From Acanthacorydalis orientalis (taxonomy: Eukaryota; Arthropoda; Insecta; Megaloptera; Corydalidae), in the NCBI GenBank assembly GCA_034766995.1, contig CM068313.1, positions 9,162,461-9,226,460 on the forward strand: 64,000 nucleotides of DNA. Reading direction: 5' to 3'. Positions within the stretch are counted from its first letter, which is position 1; each line of letters opens with the position of its first letter. Shown here in pieces: positions 24,171 through 35,949 of this stretch. The translations under genes were made by a program, and so were the position numbers. The notes beneath the pieces are model-generated. The model had not been told where the DNA came from. It saw only the letters and a list, made by a program, of their open reading frames with translations, and did not search any database.

Positions 24171-24855
24171 CGAATTTTTTGTCTTCTATCAACATCTGAG
24201 TTTTCAATATCGACTAGTTAGAATAACACATACCAAAGCTAGTAGTAGGTACAACTTGTCTGATCCACAAGTACGAACACCTCCAGGACAACGTATTGAC
24301 AGGAGCACAGTACTCTTAATCACAATTATAATTTTAATTAAGGATATATTTAATTATTTAAAAATATGATCGTTAACGTTATCTTTGAATTAAGAATATG
24401 TTTTAAATATGAAAATAATCATACATAATTTTTAAAATATATTTATTAATTTTTTTTAAAAAAAACCTTACTGAAAACAAAATTTTATCGTTTGAATTCC
24501 GTGAATTACTGATTCATTAAATAAATTAAACAATATTTATAGAACAGTATGCGTCAGTGATCAGTACAATAGCAGGAAATTATATATTGAATCATTAATT
24601 TATGAATCGTTAAGTTATTAACCAAACTTAGTAAACGTAATTGTGGTGTAGGACAATTGTTTCTTCTGTTAAAAATCTAAATTATTTACACATTACACTT
24701 TTACAAATAGAATTAAAAAATGAGAGATGCTTTTAACTTTTACATTTTATATAATTTTACTTTTGTCTGCGTTATAACTTACTTTATTTAGATCCCTTGT
24801 TTACAGCTACGAAATTTAAACTTTTCTGTTATTTTCGGGCATATTTTTAATTAGA

Positions 24856-25038
24856 ATGTTTTCATTTTTGATATTTAACTTGAAGTTAAGTTTCATTCTT
24901 GAAACCATACTCATCAAAAATCTATTCGAAAATGACAGAAACGTTAAAGCCAGTGACAGTATAGTAATAGACAAGAATATTGATCCAAAGAAACAAAATA
25001 AGAGGATAACACGAAGGGGCGACAGTATTTTATTCTAA
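24856..25038 (+). CDS. Candidate small ORF or terminal exon, unknown
   Basis: A 60-residue frame begins ATGTTTTCATTTTTG directly after a possible acceptor (TTTTTAATTAG at 24845-24855). The first 20 residues are hydrophobic and the rest strongly polar, with NDRNVKASDSIVIDKNID and basic pairs KK, KR and RR close to the C-terminus (NKRITRRGDSILF). That pattern would suit a processed secreted peptide, but there is no clear signal-peptide cleavage site and no homology I recognise. AATAAA follows about 225 nt after the stop. Chance remains a serious alternative. Confidence 0.2.
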   Translation: MFSFLIFNLKLSFILETILIKNLFENDRNVKASDSIVIDKNIDPKKQNKRITRRGDSILF

Positions 25039-25309
25039 TCACATAATTGTACATGGTTGTGAGGGCGTGGTTAGTGATGTTGACAAAGTATTTATTTTAA
25101 TATTGCTCTAATAGGTGTAATCGACTTAGTTTCTAGCTATCTCTATTAGTTTATAAGTCCAATCTTGAAATTATCTGTTCAGTTCATTTGTATAAAAGTA
25201 ATGATTTATTTGTGATAGATGACGAGTATAGTTGTTTTTTTTTCACTTGCAAGTGATTTTCAATAAAATATTATTTTGCTTCAATGCAGTTCCGAAACTA
25301 ATTAAATTA

Positions 25310-25590
25310 ATTTTCACAAATTTGAATTTTTCACCCTATAAACCACAAAAATGTTTATTATCAAAAATGTTCATGAAATGATTATTGGTCATTTGTTGCT
25401 TATTTCGGTGGCAGTGGCAAGGTACAGATAAATTATTCTTTTTTTAGATTAAGCTAGAATTTTTGTACCTTATCAAAATGTGCTTAAGCAACAATCAAAA
25501 TTAGTCATTAATCGTTTATTGAACATTTTTTATCAGAAATTTTTTTATATTTTTTGGAATGGAAAAAAGAATTCTTGTAGGAAAATTATG
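25310..25590. repeat. Fold-back repeat family, complete reference copy
   Basis: The left arm (25310-25428) reads CACCCTATAAACCACAAAAA, ATCAAAAATGTTCATGAAAT, GGTCATTTGTTGCTTATTTC and then GGTACAG. The right arm (25470-25590) is its inverse: GTACCTTATCAAAATGTGCT, AAGCAACAATCAAAATTAGT, TTTATTGAACATTTTTTATC and GAAAAAAGAATTCTTG. The arms of about 110 nt would fold into one long hairpin with a loop of some 40 nt. No coding capacity. Confidence 0.75.
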
Positions 25591-25815
25591 TTGCTTTTCA
25601 AGGAATTAATGAATGATAAATATAAAAATTGAATGATTGTCAATATTTAGTTTTGAACGGAAAATCTGTTAAAAAGTACAAACAGGCATGTCAAAAACTT
25701 TATATAAAAATAGAGAACGACTGAATTGATTGCTTCACAATATATATATATATACACTTCGAGACAGCCATTGACATCATTTCTAATCTAACTCTAAGCT
25801 TCTTCTCAATGTAGA

Positions 25816-26004
25816 TTAATTATATATGTATTCCTTGTATAAGCCGTTGTAAACAAAATAGTTTATTAGACTGTATCTTAAAATATCCCATGACAAATCC
25901 GTGTTATTTTCATCGGAACGTGTTTCAGTTAACGAAACAATATTCCGCTCATTATACCGTTGAAGTTTTAACAAATTTTCGTACATTTTTGTTTTAAGTA
26001 ACAA
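25816..26004 (-). CDS. Candidate small ORF, unknown
   Basis: A polar 62-residue minus-strand frame (contains YNERNIVSLTETRSDENN) starts 41 nt beyond the donor of the candidate exon at 26045-26230. If that donor is not used, the exon would be the leader of this frame. No domain is recognised, and composition alone supports it. Confidence 0.2.
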   Translation of the reverse strand: MLLKTKMYENLLKLQRYNERNIVSLTETRSDENNTDLSWDILRYSLINYFVYNGLYKEYIYN

Positions 26005-26044
26005 AAAGCATAGTTCGGACGTTACTGATGGGTTAATGACTTAC

Positions 26045-26230
26045 CGGACTCTGCATTATAATTAGCTTTCGGAACAAATCACATCTGGCACCTGAATGCT
26101 TGCTCGTTCACATTACCGTACGTGTTCATTTAGACACACAACATTGTTAGTTTACATGCTAATCGGCTTCCCTTTAACAATTCTCTTCTTCCGTCTTTGA
26201 CGTCATCCGTTTAAAGTCCCATGTCAGAAC
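26045..26230 (-). promoter_or_regulatory. Candidate CRE-bearing promoter and first exon
   Basis: On the minus strand a lower-A+T island carries the palindromic cAMP-response element TGACGTCA at 26198-26205 and ends in a strong donor, CCG|GTAAGT, at 26044. The block between them has stops in all frames and would be an untranslated first exon. CRE sites usually lie within 200 nt of starts of transcription. No TATA box is evident, and the start point is not resolved. Confidence 0.35.
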
Positions 26231-26337
26231 AGTAGTTATTTTGCTGAGTATTCGATAATGATTTTATATTTTTTTAATACATTTTTAAAACCGTTTTTAA
26301 TTTGTCTTTTTTTTAAAAAAATGTATTATATTATTTA

Positions 26338-26341
<4 letters not shown>

Positions 26342-26392
<51 letters not shown>
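26342..26392. repeat. (TA)n microsatellite
   Basis: About 25 units, between the CRE island and A+T-rich DNA. Confidence 0.95.
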
Positions 26393-26395
<3 letters not shown>

Positions 26396-26399
26396 CATA

Positions 26400-27200
26400 G
26401 GCACATTCAAATTTAAAAAAAATGTAAGAATCTTAAAGTTCTTCGTTGCATATCAACAATTTATAATTTTATGTCTAATGTTCATAAAACATAGTCTTTA
26501 TTCAGCAACCCTCATTATCTAGCCATTTAATAAAAGGTTAAAGAATAATTAAAAAGTATGTTTTACTTCCATACATGAATTTTTTTACTCATACCTCACA
26601 AATCGAAAAAATCTTATCACTTATTAAATATTTTTAATTAGATTTTTTTTATAGTTTGCACACTGAATGAAAAATTCATTTGGACAAGTGAATTTAGCCA
26701 GTGTTAAAACTATAATTTACTGCCAGTATCTATAATAATTTATTGATTTCCGTAACATAAAGGATGCTGATTGGCGGCCCACATCATAGTAAATTGGTGT
26801 ATTTTTCATACCAGAAATGATTTATTTCTTCCGCTAGTATCATTCCGAAAAACTTTTTTAGATATATTTCCTACAGCAGTTATCAGAAATTTCTCTGACT
26901 GGTTAACATTAAAACAACACTTTATTTCATCTCGTTTTTATTGTTTTATTTTATTGTAATATTTACTTAATTATTTAACCCTTTTCATTATGATTTTGTC
27001 TTCGAAAGATAAACATTTCTTAATAAACCATTGATCATCTGTAATTTGTTGTCTAATTAGTAACTATAATGTATTATTCCAAAGAAGTACTTTAATTCAA
27101 TAAAAAAAGTCGGTAAAGGTTTTTATGTATAATTTTTTCAAATAAAAAAAAATTGGTTTTACACGCCATTTCAATAAATTCAATTGGGAAAAACTCAAAA
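26400..27200. other. A+T-rich stretch without gene
   Basis: Fold-back tip sequence (AATTTAGCCAGTGTTAAAAC) occurs near 26690-26715. A 62-codon plus frame at 26771 is not supported by other signals. Confidence 0.4.
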
Positions 27201-27204
27201 CTAT

Positions 27205-27412
27205 AACTTTCACAAATGAAGTATTTTTTCATCCCACAAACCACAAAAAAGTCTGATCGAAACTGTCCAATAAATTATTATTGATTAATTTTATTAATCG
27301 AATTAATCAATAACCATTTATTGAACATTTTTGGTTAAAGAAAGGTTTGGTTTATGAGAGTTGCTAAAAATAATTTATTTTCGATAAGAAATTTAGCCAC
27401 AATGCCAAATGT
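27205..27412. repeat. Fold-back repeat family, short complete copy
   Basis: The left arm (CCCACAAACCACAAAAAAGT, CCAATAAATTATTATTGATT) meets the right arm (ATCAATAACCATTTATTGAA, AAATTTAGCCACAATGCCAA) almost without a loop. The central 'GTTAAGGTACAG' segment has been lost. Confidence 0.7.
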
Positions 27413-27414
27413 AT

Positions 27415-28320
27415 TATGTCGAAAATACAAAACTGAATTAATCTATCTTAAATCAAATATACAAATGAAGTAATGATAAAATATGTAATTAAAACATTCA
27501 ATTTCAGTTTGGATATTAAATGTATTTTTTACAAAAAAAATAACTAAGAAATTTAAATATATTAGCAAAATTGAAATATACAAATGTGTTATGACTGGAT
27601 GAATGTCTATATTTTTTTAAAAGTATAAAAACAAATATATTACAGAATATAAACGTGAGGATTAAATATAAACTCAAATCTGGTGTTCATCAGTTTATTG
27701 AAAATAATCATAAAACGATTGATTTATCAGCTGTGAACACGTGAAACTAAAATATCTTAGTAATAAAGTACAAGATAAGATGAAGAAAATCAAACCTTCA
27801 CACCAAGATTTACTATAAATATGTATGTGTTGAAAAGCTTTTAAAATAATGATTATTTAGACTTTTTCATTGTATGTATATATTTATATATTAAATATGA
27901 AGGAAGAAGTAGAGACATGCACTTAAATTTTTGCACGAATGTATATAAATATTTAATAGAAACGTCGCATTCAATAATTAACATAATATGTAATAATGAC
28001 TACTGAATCTAAAAAAGGCGTGTTGTTTTCTTATTTTCTGAAGAAATAAGTACTTGAAAGTACGTCTAGTCATTTATAAAAATAGTTACAGCTCATAATA
28101 TTAATTGAGAGACTGATGATGCAAATTACACCAATTGTAAATACAGTTTGCTAAAAGAAAACATTGTATGAAACATGTTTGAGACACAATCTAAAGAAAT
28201 GGAGATTTTTTATTATTTATTTTAATTATATTTTGTTAATATGTTCATAGGGGGTTGATATGTATGTGTATATATATATATATATGTATTATTTTCATTT
28301 CAAATGTAATATTCATAATC
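27415..28320. other. A+T-rich stretch without gene
   Basis: Nothing beyond short TATA tracts (27876-27890, 28265-28290). Confidence 0.45.
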
Positions 28321-28329
28321 ATTATTTAT

Positions 28330-28580
28330 TTTACAATCCAGCATAGCGTGCAGACGAAAGCCTGATTGACTTTATTTAATTTCGAATAGAATGTCGTAGA
28401 GGGATGACTGCATTATGGCGAAGGAACTGATTTCGATATCATTCCTAGTATCAAACTATATAAGAAATAATATTATTAGAAAAAACCCTAACTCACAAGA
28501 CGTTCATTAAATTTGAACTACTTAAGTCTGAAGTCTGATAACGGTCTACCAATGTTGAAGACTGTTCAACATCTATCTCC
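28330..28580. other. Lower-A+T patch with a 31-codon frame
   Basis: ATGGCGAAGGAACTG at 28415 opens a short frame to a TAA at 28508-28510. There are no splice or promoter signals to back it. Confidence 0.15.
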
Positions 28581-28599
28581 TGTGTATTTACTGTAATCC

Positions 28600-29874
28600 A
28601 AATTTATTTTTAATATGTGTTTCTAATTCCTCTGCTATTTTATATTAACACATTTTGTTTTCTGTCTAAGGTAGAAACACTAATTATCGTTAAAAAATTA
28701 ATAACGTAAACAGGGTAGGCATATGTTGTACTTTAATTAGGAAAATAGGTTTATGTATATACATACAGTGTTCTAGTAATCTGGTAGACAATCTAGGTCA
28801 GTGAGAGGATCCTGGACAATTTTTATTTTAAATTTACAAAATTCTGAAAACAATATGTATTCACTATAACATATATATATATCATTCATATTTGTACATA
28901 AATATATCCATATACACATAATATGTAAATATATGAATTGATCATAATAATTACCATTAATATACGAGCAAAAAATATCCAACACACTTTCAGAAACGGC
29001 ATCCAATATGAAATGTAAACCGTGAATAAACAAGTGACGATGACCTTGTAAATTGTATTATGCAATCGCAAATGACTACAGACGTTACTGTTGACGTAAT
29101 GAATGATAATGATATGTGCAAAATTACATCTCTATAAATATGTTTAGTCGTCTATCTTTTGCCATAAATAAATAAATACATGTCAGAAAAGTATCTACTT
29201 GTTTAAGTCTTCATAGTTATAAATATCTTTTAATTTACAATCGACTTAAAAAGAAACGCATTTTCTTTAAGATTTTCTTCATTGCATAGAAATACAATCC
29301 ATTCTTTTTTTCAATATTGCAACTGCAACACGCATAAGTATGACTAAACATTATTTTGTTCGTCCTACATTCGTATTAAAAATAAATATACTATAAAATT
29401 TAAAACTCGTTTTAAGATTTGTCAAAATTTTCTTAGAATACAATTGTTATCCACGATGAAGTCATACAAAAGTGACCAAAGATTTAAAAATATATTGTAG
29501 TACACCCTATACTACTTTGTTTTCGTTTTTAAGTTTTTTTTTTATTAATTTCTATAAACCATCCTGACTGAATAAGAGCAAATAAATATAGAATGCTCAC
29601 AAGTATGTATTAAAATTATAATTTTGCATCAAAGACCGAACATAACTAACGTTTACTTTTTAAAGTTTGTATTACAAATATCAGCAATAAAAAAATAGTA
29701 CTTATATGTATAATTTATATTGCCTTGACATCAATTTCAATCACTCAGCATTAACACAATGCATTGACCAACATTGTGTATACAGCTTTAGTTTTTTTTT
29801 TTTTTACATTTTAGAATAGAGATCATATTTACGTTTTAATTGCACGTTTGCCTTTTTCAATTTAAATATGTTCT

Positions 29875-29909
<35 letters not shown>

Positions 29910-30076
29910 AGAGAGAGAGAGTGTTATAGTCAGATAAAATTTGAAAATTATAATCTGGATCCTTTTTCACAGTTATGAAAACTGTTTACAAAAATCTTGA
30001 TGTAATGTATTTTCAAAATTAACATTTCATTGAAATTAAGTTTTGAAATGAAAACAGGCTAGTTAACACATTTATA

Positions 30077-30144
<68 letters not shown>

Positions 30145-30830
30145 AGTCAAATTTTACTAAGGATAAACAGTGGCAGAAAATATGTAAAAATTTTCGAAAA
30201 AAAATATACACAGCGCTGTTTCAGTAATGAAATTTTAATATAAATTTCAGTAAAACATCAATTTAATTATTTAGTCAATAATTATTGACAAATATCAATT
30301 CAAATCCCTCAACTGGTGTAACACATTCGCTGACAAGTTAAACTTAATGAGCATTGTTACGAAATGGCAAACTTTATGGACTGATACGATTTGAAAAAAT
30401 GTAGACATCTATCACTATGAGTAGTTGGGTAACTATTTTTTTAAAATCGTGCCTTCGTAAAAGAGATAGAGAGCACCTTAATAGTGAATACAGAATGCCA
30501 GTATTTTGAACAACTGAATTCAGTCTCTGGAAGCAGTGTTGATTTCGTTGGTACATATTTGATAGCTACGCTATCAGTTAGACTGATAAGAGATAATAAA
30601 AAAGATCTCTTTAAAACAAGAAAAAAATTAACTAAGTATACAATTTTACTTTTATTCTAACAGTATTTTTTTTACTTCTGTGTATACAATTTTCTTACGT
30701 CTCTGTCTTTTCTTTCATTGTATTTTATCACCAAATGTGTTATATATCAAATTTTATATCAAATCTATTCAGGTGTACATTTTTTAAAAAAATATATTAC
30801 CATCGCTTGTAAATATAAACATGTTCTAAT
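28600..30830. other. A+T-rich stretch without gene
   Basis: Contains a (TA)n-(GA)n tract at 29881-29922 and a (TA)n tract at 30080-30142. The minus-strand frames near 28.8-29.1 and 30.4 kb have no supporting signals. Confidence 0.5.
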
Positions 30831-31110
30831 ATCCTTAGTCGCTGACGAAAACGAACCCCCTAACTGTACATAGAAATAATATACACCTGCGTTGTGATGG
30901 TTTTGTATTTTAAATTGAAATATCCTGAGTAACGTGCTCGCACTTGCGTGCATTTGTTTATACACTACTACGAAAAGGGAGGGTTAGAATGATGAAAACA
31001 GTAAAATTGCTACCGGACCATCTACCTTTTGACGTATATCGTGCGTAAATAATTTATAGGTAAACCTAGGGTGCCACTGGCCAAGCCCCCAACGTCTGAG
31101 TGGATACAGA

Positions 31111-31143
31111 TATAAAACGTTAAAACTGAAATATTTATCAGTT
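31111..31143 (+). promoter_or_regulatory. TATA box plus initiator
   Basis: TATAAAA at 31111 and TCAGTT at 31138-31143 are spaced so that the initiator A (31140) is 29 nt after the first T of the TATA box, the canonical distance. The preceding 250 nt are unusually G+C-rich for the window. This is the best core-promoter pair seen. Confidence 0.5.
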
Positions 31144-31238
31144 TTAGACCTGCGGTTCACTGTACTCGAACAGTGGTTCTTTGTATGTACATTTGTGAAT
31201 TTTGATACACCTGTATATGTATGTATGTTTCAATAAAT

Positions 31239-31317
31239 ATGACTAGCATTCAAATAAACATGATAAGAAACAAGTATTTGTGTTGTTTAATATTGATATC
31301 GTATCACTTGATTGGAG
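31239..31317 (+). CDS. Candidate first coding exon with signal peptide
   Basis: A 26-codon frame begins 99 nt after the predicted start of transcription and runs without a stop into a donor, GGAG|GTAATT, at 31318. It reads MTSIQINMIRNKY and then a hydrophobic core CCLILISYHLIG, which looks like a signal peptide, most likely initiated at the second Met (31260). If the donor were not used, translation would stop after ten more codons. The remaining exons were not found; the island at 31950-32150 does not join in frame to a long product. Family unknown. Confidence 0.4.
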
Positions 31318-31554
31318 GTAATTTTTATATAAATTCACATCGATAATGTTCAATGTTCTTGAACATGTGTCGATAAATATATTTTTATGTTCTGTTGATA
31401 CACTTATTCGTTATATTCTTTGATACATGAACGAACAGAAATGATTCAATGTACGTAAGACATTTTTTTTTCACTAGTGAGAAGATTTTGTTTTGTGTAC
31501 CTTATTTTTAATTAATGAGATTGAAGATTTACTAAAAAATGTCAACAGTACAAT

Positions 31555-31665
31555 TCTGACACTAACTAAATTTACTTTCACAAATGAATTATTTTTTACC
31601 TTAACACACAAAAGTGTTTTTTGATTATAAATAACTATAAGTGGTTTTTAATCATTTTTGATTGC

Positions 31666-31735
<70 letters not shown>
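31555..31735. repeat. Fold-back half copy ending in (TA)n
   Basis: ACTAAATTTACTTTCACAAA, AATGAATTATTTTTTACCTT and AATCATTTTTGATTGCTATT run directly into a 62-nt TA tract (31670-31732), which replaces the rest of the element. Confidence 0.6.
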
Positions 31736-31738
<3 letters not shown>

Positions 31739-31949
31739 ACTTTAGGTCCATTGTATATGTTTTTAACGTTTGAACTATATTAAAAGTGAATGTTAGTGAA
31801 TTACCATTTTAAAAGATTAATATTATAAAATATTATTTATTCAAAAACATTCAGTAGAAAAAATCAAATAAACATATTATAAAGGAAACCCGACAATCAC
31901 TGAAGACTGAAACGAATTATTGATCTTTTCCTGTGTTACATAACGAATT

Positions 31950-32150
31950 CAGTTTTATTCGTACATTGGATATACGCAGACTACCTATATCGAGTCAGTT
32001 CCTTGACCTCTCCAGTTTATTACTAGTATCTCTGTCTGCCAATATTGTCGTTGTTCATCCGCAAAGGAGGTCTGTTTATAAACACGATTGGTTTACATGT
32101 CATAGACATAATAGTGAAACCCTACATTTCGCCTAGAGCCATAGAGAAAG
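31950..32150. other. Low-A+T island, unexplained
   Basis: Begins after a plausible acceptor (GAATTCAG at 31945-31952). Overlapping plus-strand frames of 66-67 codons have no recognised similarity and do not fit the phase of the exon at 31239. Confidence 0.2.
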
Positions 32151-32249
32151 GATATAATGAACATATGCCGAAGTCTGTACAAATGCATATATTGAACGTT
32201 TCAATTTCTATTGTAGAACGCAGGTATCGGAGATATTATTTTTAGAGGA

Positions 32250-33445
32250 TGACTCATCTCATATACCTATTTAGGAAAGTTGTATCTCGTTTAAATTATG
32301 TGTTTCACATGAAATATTTGGTTATTTTTGCTTGTTGAAATGGATTTTATATAGAAAATTATTGATCAGAGCTGTGTACTTTTTAATGAAATTTAGAATA
32401 CATAAAGGTTAGTAATAACAAGTCGTTTAATGAAAATAGACTAGAATAAACATTCTTTTCAGCGTTTACAAATTGTAAATATTTAACAAGACAATTCACG
32501 TGAAATGATGATACGTGAAGGATTTTTTATTCATGACATTTATGTAAAAAAATACACTACACTTTATTTCTTGAGACGTAACTGTTTGGCTGTTGCCATA
32601 TGTATATATATATATTTATTGAAGCTCTGAAATTTGATAAACTAACTTAATCTTTTAGATGAATCACTATTCCCCATTTAGCTCCAATATTCTTTCAATA
32701 CGTTCATACGCCATATCAGTTTTGTTGTTTTTTTTCATTTAGGTCAGTCTTTAGTAGCTCAAGTTTGTGTTTTGAACTACTAAATGTATTTTTATGATAT
32801 GAATCAAAAAAATAATTATATCAAAGTATTTTTTTTATATAATTTAATTCAAACTAATATAAAGACTTGTCTTGATGAATTTCATTCTTTTGGATTCTAT
32901 GTTTTATTTAAATGAATTTATTTATGAATAAATTTCATTTGTAATAAAAAAAAATACAGATATAAACATAGAACACAGTATATCCCACTGACATAAATAC
33001 TGTTTTAATGTTTTGTGTGTGATATCTCAACAATCATTTAAAAAAGTATCTCTGAATAATTTTTTTGCTTAATTAAGTTTTATTTCCTTCTAAAATGAAA
33101 CTATTAGCATTCATACATATTTTTTATATGTAGTATAGAAATACATTGTGTAATACTCTCTTCATAATTTATTGTGCCGGAATAAAATTAGCTGATGTTT
33201 TATTAAACAATAAATTGCTGCTTTTATTACAAAATAGGTATACATGTGTGTAGATATATTTTCCTAGTAATGATGAACAAACATGATATTGTTGACAAAT
33301 ATTTAGTCATCAACACATATTCGATTTGCAATTGCATGGCAGTACTGTAATTAAAAATTTCACGAAACTAATTATTGCTTTGAAAATAATTTTAGAATAC
33401 ATTCGTTTGTGAAATAAATTTTCAAGCTGAATACCATAATAAATT
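32250..33445. other. A+T-rich stretch without gene
   Basis: Nothing recognisable. Confidence 0.45.
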
Positions 33446-33450
33446 ATTTA

Positions 33451-33932
33451 TTAGACGTACTAATTAATTCGGCGCTTTTTCTATAAAAAGTGCATGTTTA
33501 TAGGAAAATGGAATATATTTAAATCCTCAAAATATCCTCCATTGTTTTGTGTAATTTTGCTCCATCTGTCGAGTAATTGACGACTTCCTTGCCGAAAAAA
33601 ATATGGTGGCTTTGAGTCGATGAAGTTGTAATGCATTTTCGGACCTCGTACACTGTTTCATCATTATTTTTTTGTATGTTTCATGACCTTCAGCAACATT
33701 TTTTTTACTGGACTGCGAAAAGTATACCAATATGCTGCTTTTTGTACGCCATTGTGTTCGCTAAGGTTTTGTGAGGTTATGCCAACTAATTAGCCAAGAC
33801 ATATATATAGTGTTTTTTAATGTTAAGGTTGGTACTTCAAAATCCTAAAGCAACGAGAAAATATTTTATTTTAAAACTGAGTTATTATTAATTAATTTGA
33901 TTTAGAGACATGAAATTAATTTTTAAACCTAA
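33451..33932 (-). mobile_element. Internally deleted mariner, both ends present
   Basis: On the minus strand the frame starting near 33730 fuses the transposase N-terminus to its C-terminus (RQMEQNYTKQWRIF corresponds to the end of mariner transposases), showing an in-frame internal deletion of the catalytic core. The terminal repeats are TTAGACGTACTAATTAATTC and its diverged inverse ending ACCTAATAAA. Closely parallels 20351-20888. Confidence 0.75.
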
Positions 33933-34329
33933 TAAATAATCTTATTAAAAAGTAACTTTAATTATAGTTGTATGAAAGTGTATTACAGTTTGTAAACAGT
34001 AACTTTAAGAACCAGAAAAGCTATATCTAATTTTCTTAATAGTTTATTGAAATAATTTATATATAATATTTTATTCATAATTATATATTTTTATTAAACA
34101 TATAGAATTTCTTCGATTTATTACAACATAATCACTTTGGTGTAGTTTTTTGTTTTAAATCATATAATTTTTAGATTTTTGTACAAATCGTTTGCAACAA
34201 TTGAAAGAAACTGTAAAAATAGGTTGCATTTTTCTTTATATTGTTCAGCATGTACAAAAGTTAACAAGTTCTAAAAATTAGATGTGAAAACAATGCATAT
34301 TTCAATAATTAAATAGATTTAAATTGATT

Positions 34330-34640
34330 TTTACTAATACATTTTTCACTTTTCCACAAACCGTATAGCATTTTTCTGATCAAAAATAATTAGTATTTGA
34401 TTGTTAATTATTTCGATTATTGCTTATAAGCTTTGGATGGTAGTATCGTCATCCTTGGACCGTTAAAGGACAAACAAGTATATTTATAACTTGTTCTATA
34501 CCATAACGCTTTGAAATACTTTTTAATTAAAAAAAAATCCTTTGTGGGAAAATACAAAAACTATGCATGAATATGAATTTGATGACAGTGGCAAAAACTG
34601 TTACTGTGATTGCATGCTGTAAAATGCATGCTGTTTGTCT
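34330..34640. repeat. Fold-back repeat family, left arm plus right tip
   Basis: CACTTTTCCACAAACC, TCTGATCAAAAATAATTAGT and TCGTCATCCTTGGACC are left-arm blocks. The right tip GATGACAGTGGCAAAAACTG occurs near 34580. Confidence 0.5.
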
Positions 34641-34699
34641 GATTGAAAAATTGATTTATGAAAAAAAAATTGGTGTATATAAATGTTTACTTCACTTTA

Positions 34700-35360
34700 T
34701 CAAACATTTAACCGTTCCTGTTCAATTGATTTTGTCTTTTTTTTAACATAAATCCAAAGTTTTCTGTGCATTATTTTTATATTAAATTTATTAGAAAGAA
34801 TTTTTATATAATTGTTAAGAAAATACATGATTATCTACAAACTTTCCGTTTCAAATTATTATTAAATATAAACAAATATTTGATTAACTTCGAATACATT
34901 TAAAAAACCGATAAAATTAAATGTAAACATCGTAATTATCGAAACTACAAGTGACTCATCGTTCCGAATCCATAAATTTATTAGATTTAATAAATTTATA
35001 TACCGAAGACTTTCAGTAAACATAAACACAATTTTATTAGATCGATAAAGCACATGCTGTCATAATTTCTCATGCTGAACCAATTCGATTTCCTTTCCGA
35101 AATGAACCAATTTATTGACACGATTTTCAATATAAGACGGGCGTCCGAAGTTATTTAGCAAACTATCTGTTGGTGGGTGTGTTAGATAGAGTTTGTACTA
35201 TACACTATTGCCAATTCAGGAATTTAATTATGTACGTTCAAAGTGAAATTAACATTTCAACGCTGTTTAAGCATGCTATTTGGCATTGTCTCTGGAATAT
35301 ATTCAGGTTTTCAAACATTTTCCTGTGAATAGTTTTAATAGTTTATGTATACAGAAAAAT
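34700..35360. other. Stretch without a supported gene
   Basis: A slightly lower-A+T patch at 35040-35290 (gacgggcgtccgaag, ttggtgggtgtgtta) is unexplained. Confidence 0.35.
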
Positions 35361-35364
35361 AATA

Positions 35365-35500
35365 CCGGTACTGGTATAACAATTTTCATAGAAAATTGTT
35401 ATTTATTTACGAAAAAATGGAGTACATTTTAATCCCTAAAATATCCTTTATTGTATAATTTGATTCAATTTAAAGGCACCGAACTAATCCGTACACCTGA
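35365..35500 (-). mobile_element. Minimal mariner deletion derivative
   Basis: The far end of the mariner, through its C-terminal codons (AATCCCTAAAATATCC), is joined directly to the opposite terminal repeat (TTGATTCAATTTAAAGGCAC). Only about 135 bp remain, the smallest two-ended copy here. Confidence 0.6.
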
Positions 35501-35624
35501 TGCATTTATCGAGAAAAAGATCAAACGTTATTATATTATTCCAGATGTTTATATCAAACATATATAGCGTTTACTCGTATAATAAATAAAAACGATTCGT
35601 GTCCGTTATAAAATTTTATATCCT

Positions 35625-35627
<3 letters not shown>

Positions 35628-35680
<53 letters not shown>
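35628..35680. repeat. (TA)n microsatellite
   Basis: About 26 units, 130 nt after the mini-mariner. Confidence 0.95.
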
Positions 35681-35687
<7 letters not shown>

Positions 35688-35825
35688 TTAAAAACATTAA
35701 AATTTTCTGGATTCCAACCTAAAAATACACCTCGAGCGTGTGTATACGGGGCCAGTGACTATCTTTACCGCTCGTGCAGTGCAATGCTCTTCAATACAAT
35801 TTCCTGAAATACAAGCAACAAAACA

Positions 35826-35945
35826 ATGAGTACGTTTTTACGTGGACTCATAAAGCGTGAAGTCATCAGGGTCGACGGGGAGTTCCTCTTGTATATTAAA
35901 TTCAAAACTGTGCACGTTTATGTTGAAACAATAGAGAATTTTTGA
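35826..35945 (+). CDS. Candidate 39-residue small ORF
   Basis: In a lower-A+T island (35730-35945), AACAATGAG opens a frame beginning MSTFLRGLIKREVIRVDGEF and ending VYVETIENF. It starts with hydrophobic and basic residues and has balanced codon choice unlike its surroundings. No donor, promoter or family supports it. Confidence 0.2.
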   Translation: MSTFLRGLIKREVIRVDGEFLLYIKFKTVHVYVETIENF

Positions 35946-35949
35946 TACA

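Noticed and set aside
23962..24369. Overlapping ORFs on both strands, one with a peptide-like RYNLSDPQVRTPPGQRIDR segment
   Set aside because: Much of both frames is repeat family B sequence, and no splice or promoter signal supports either.
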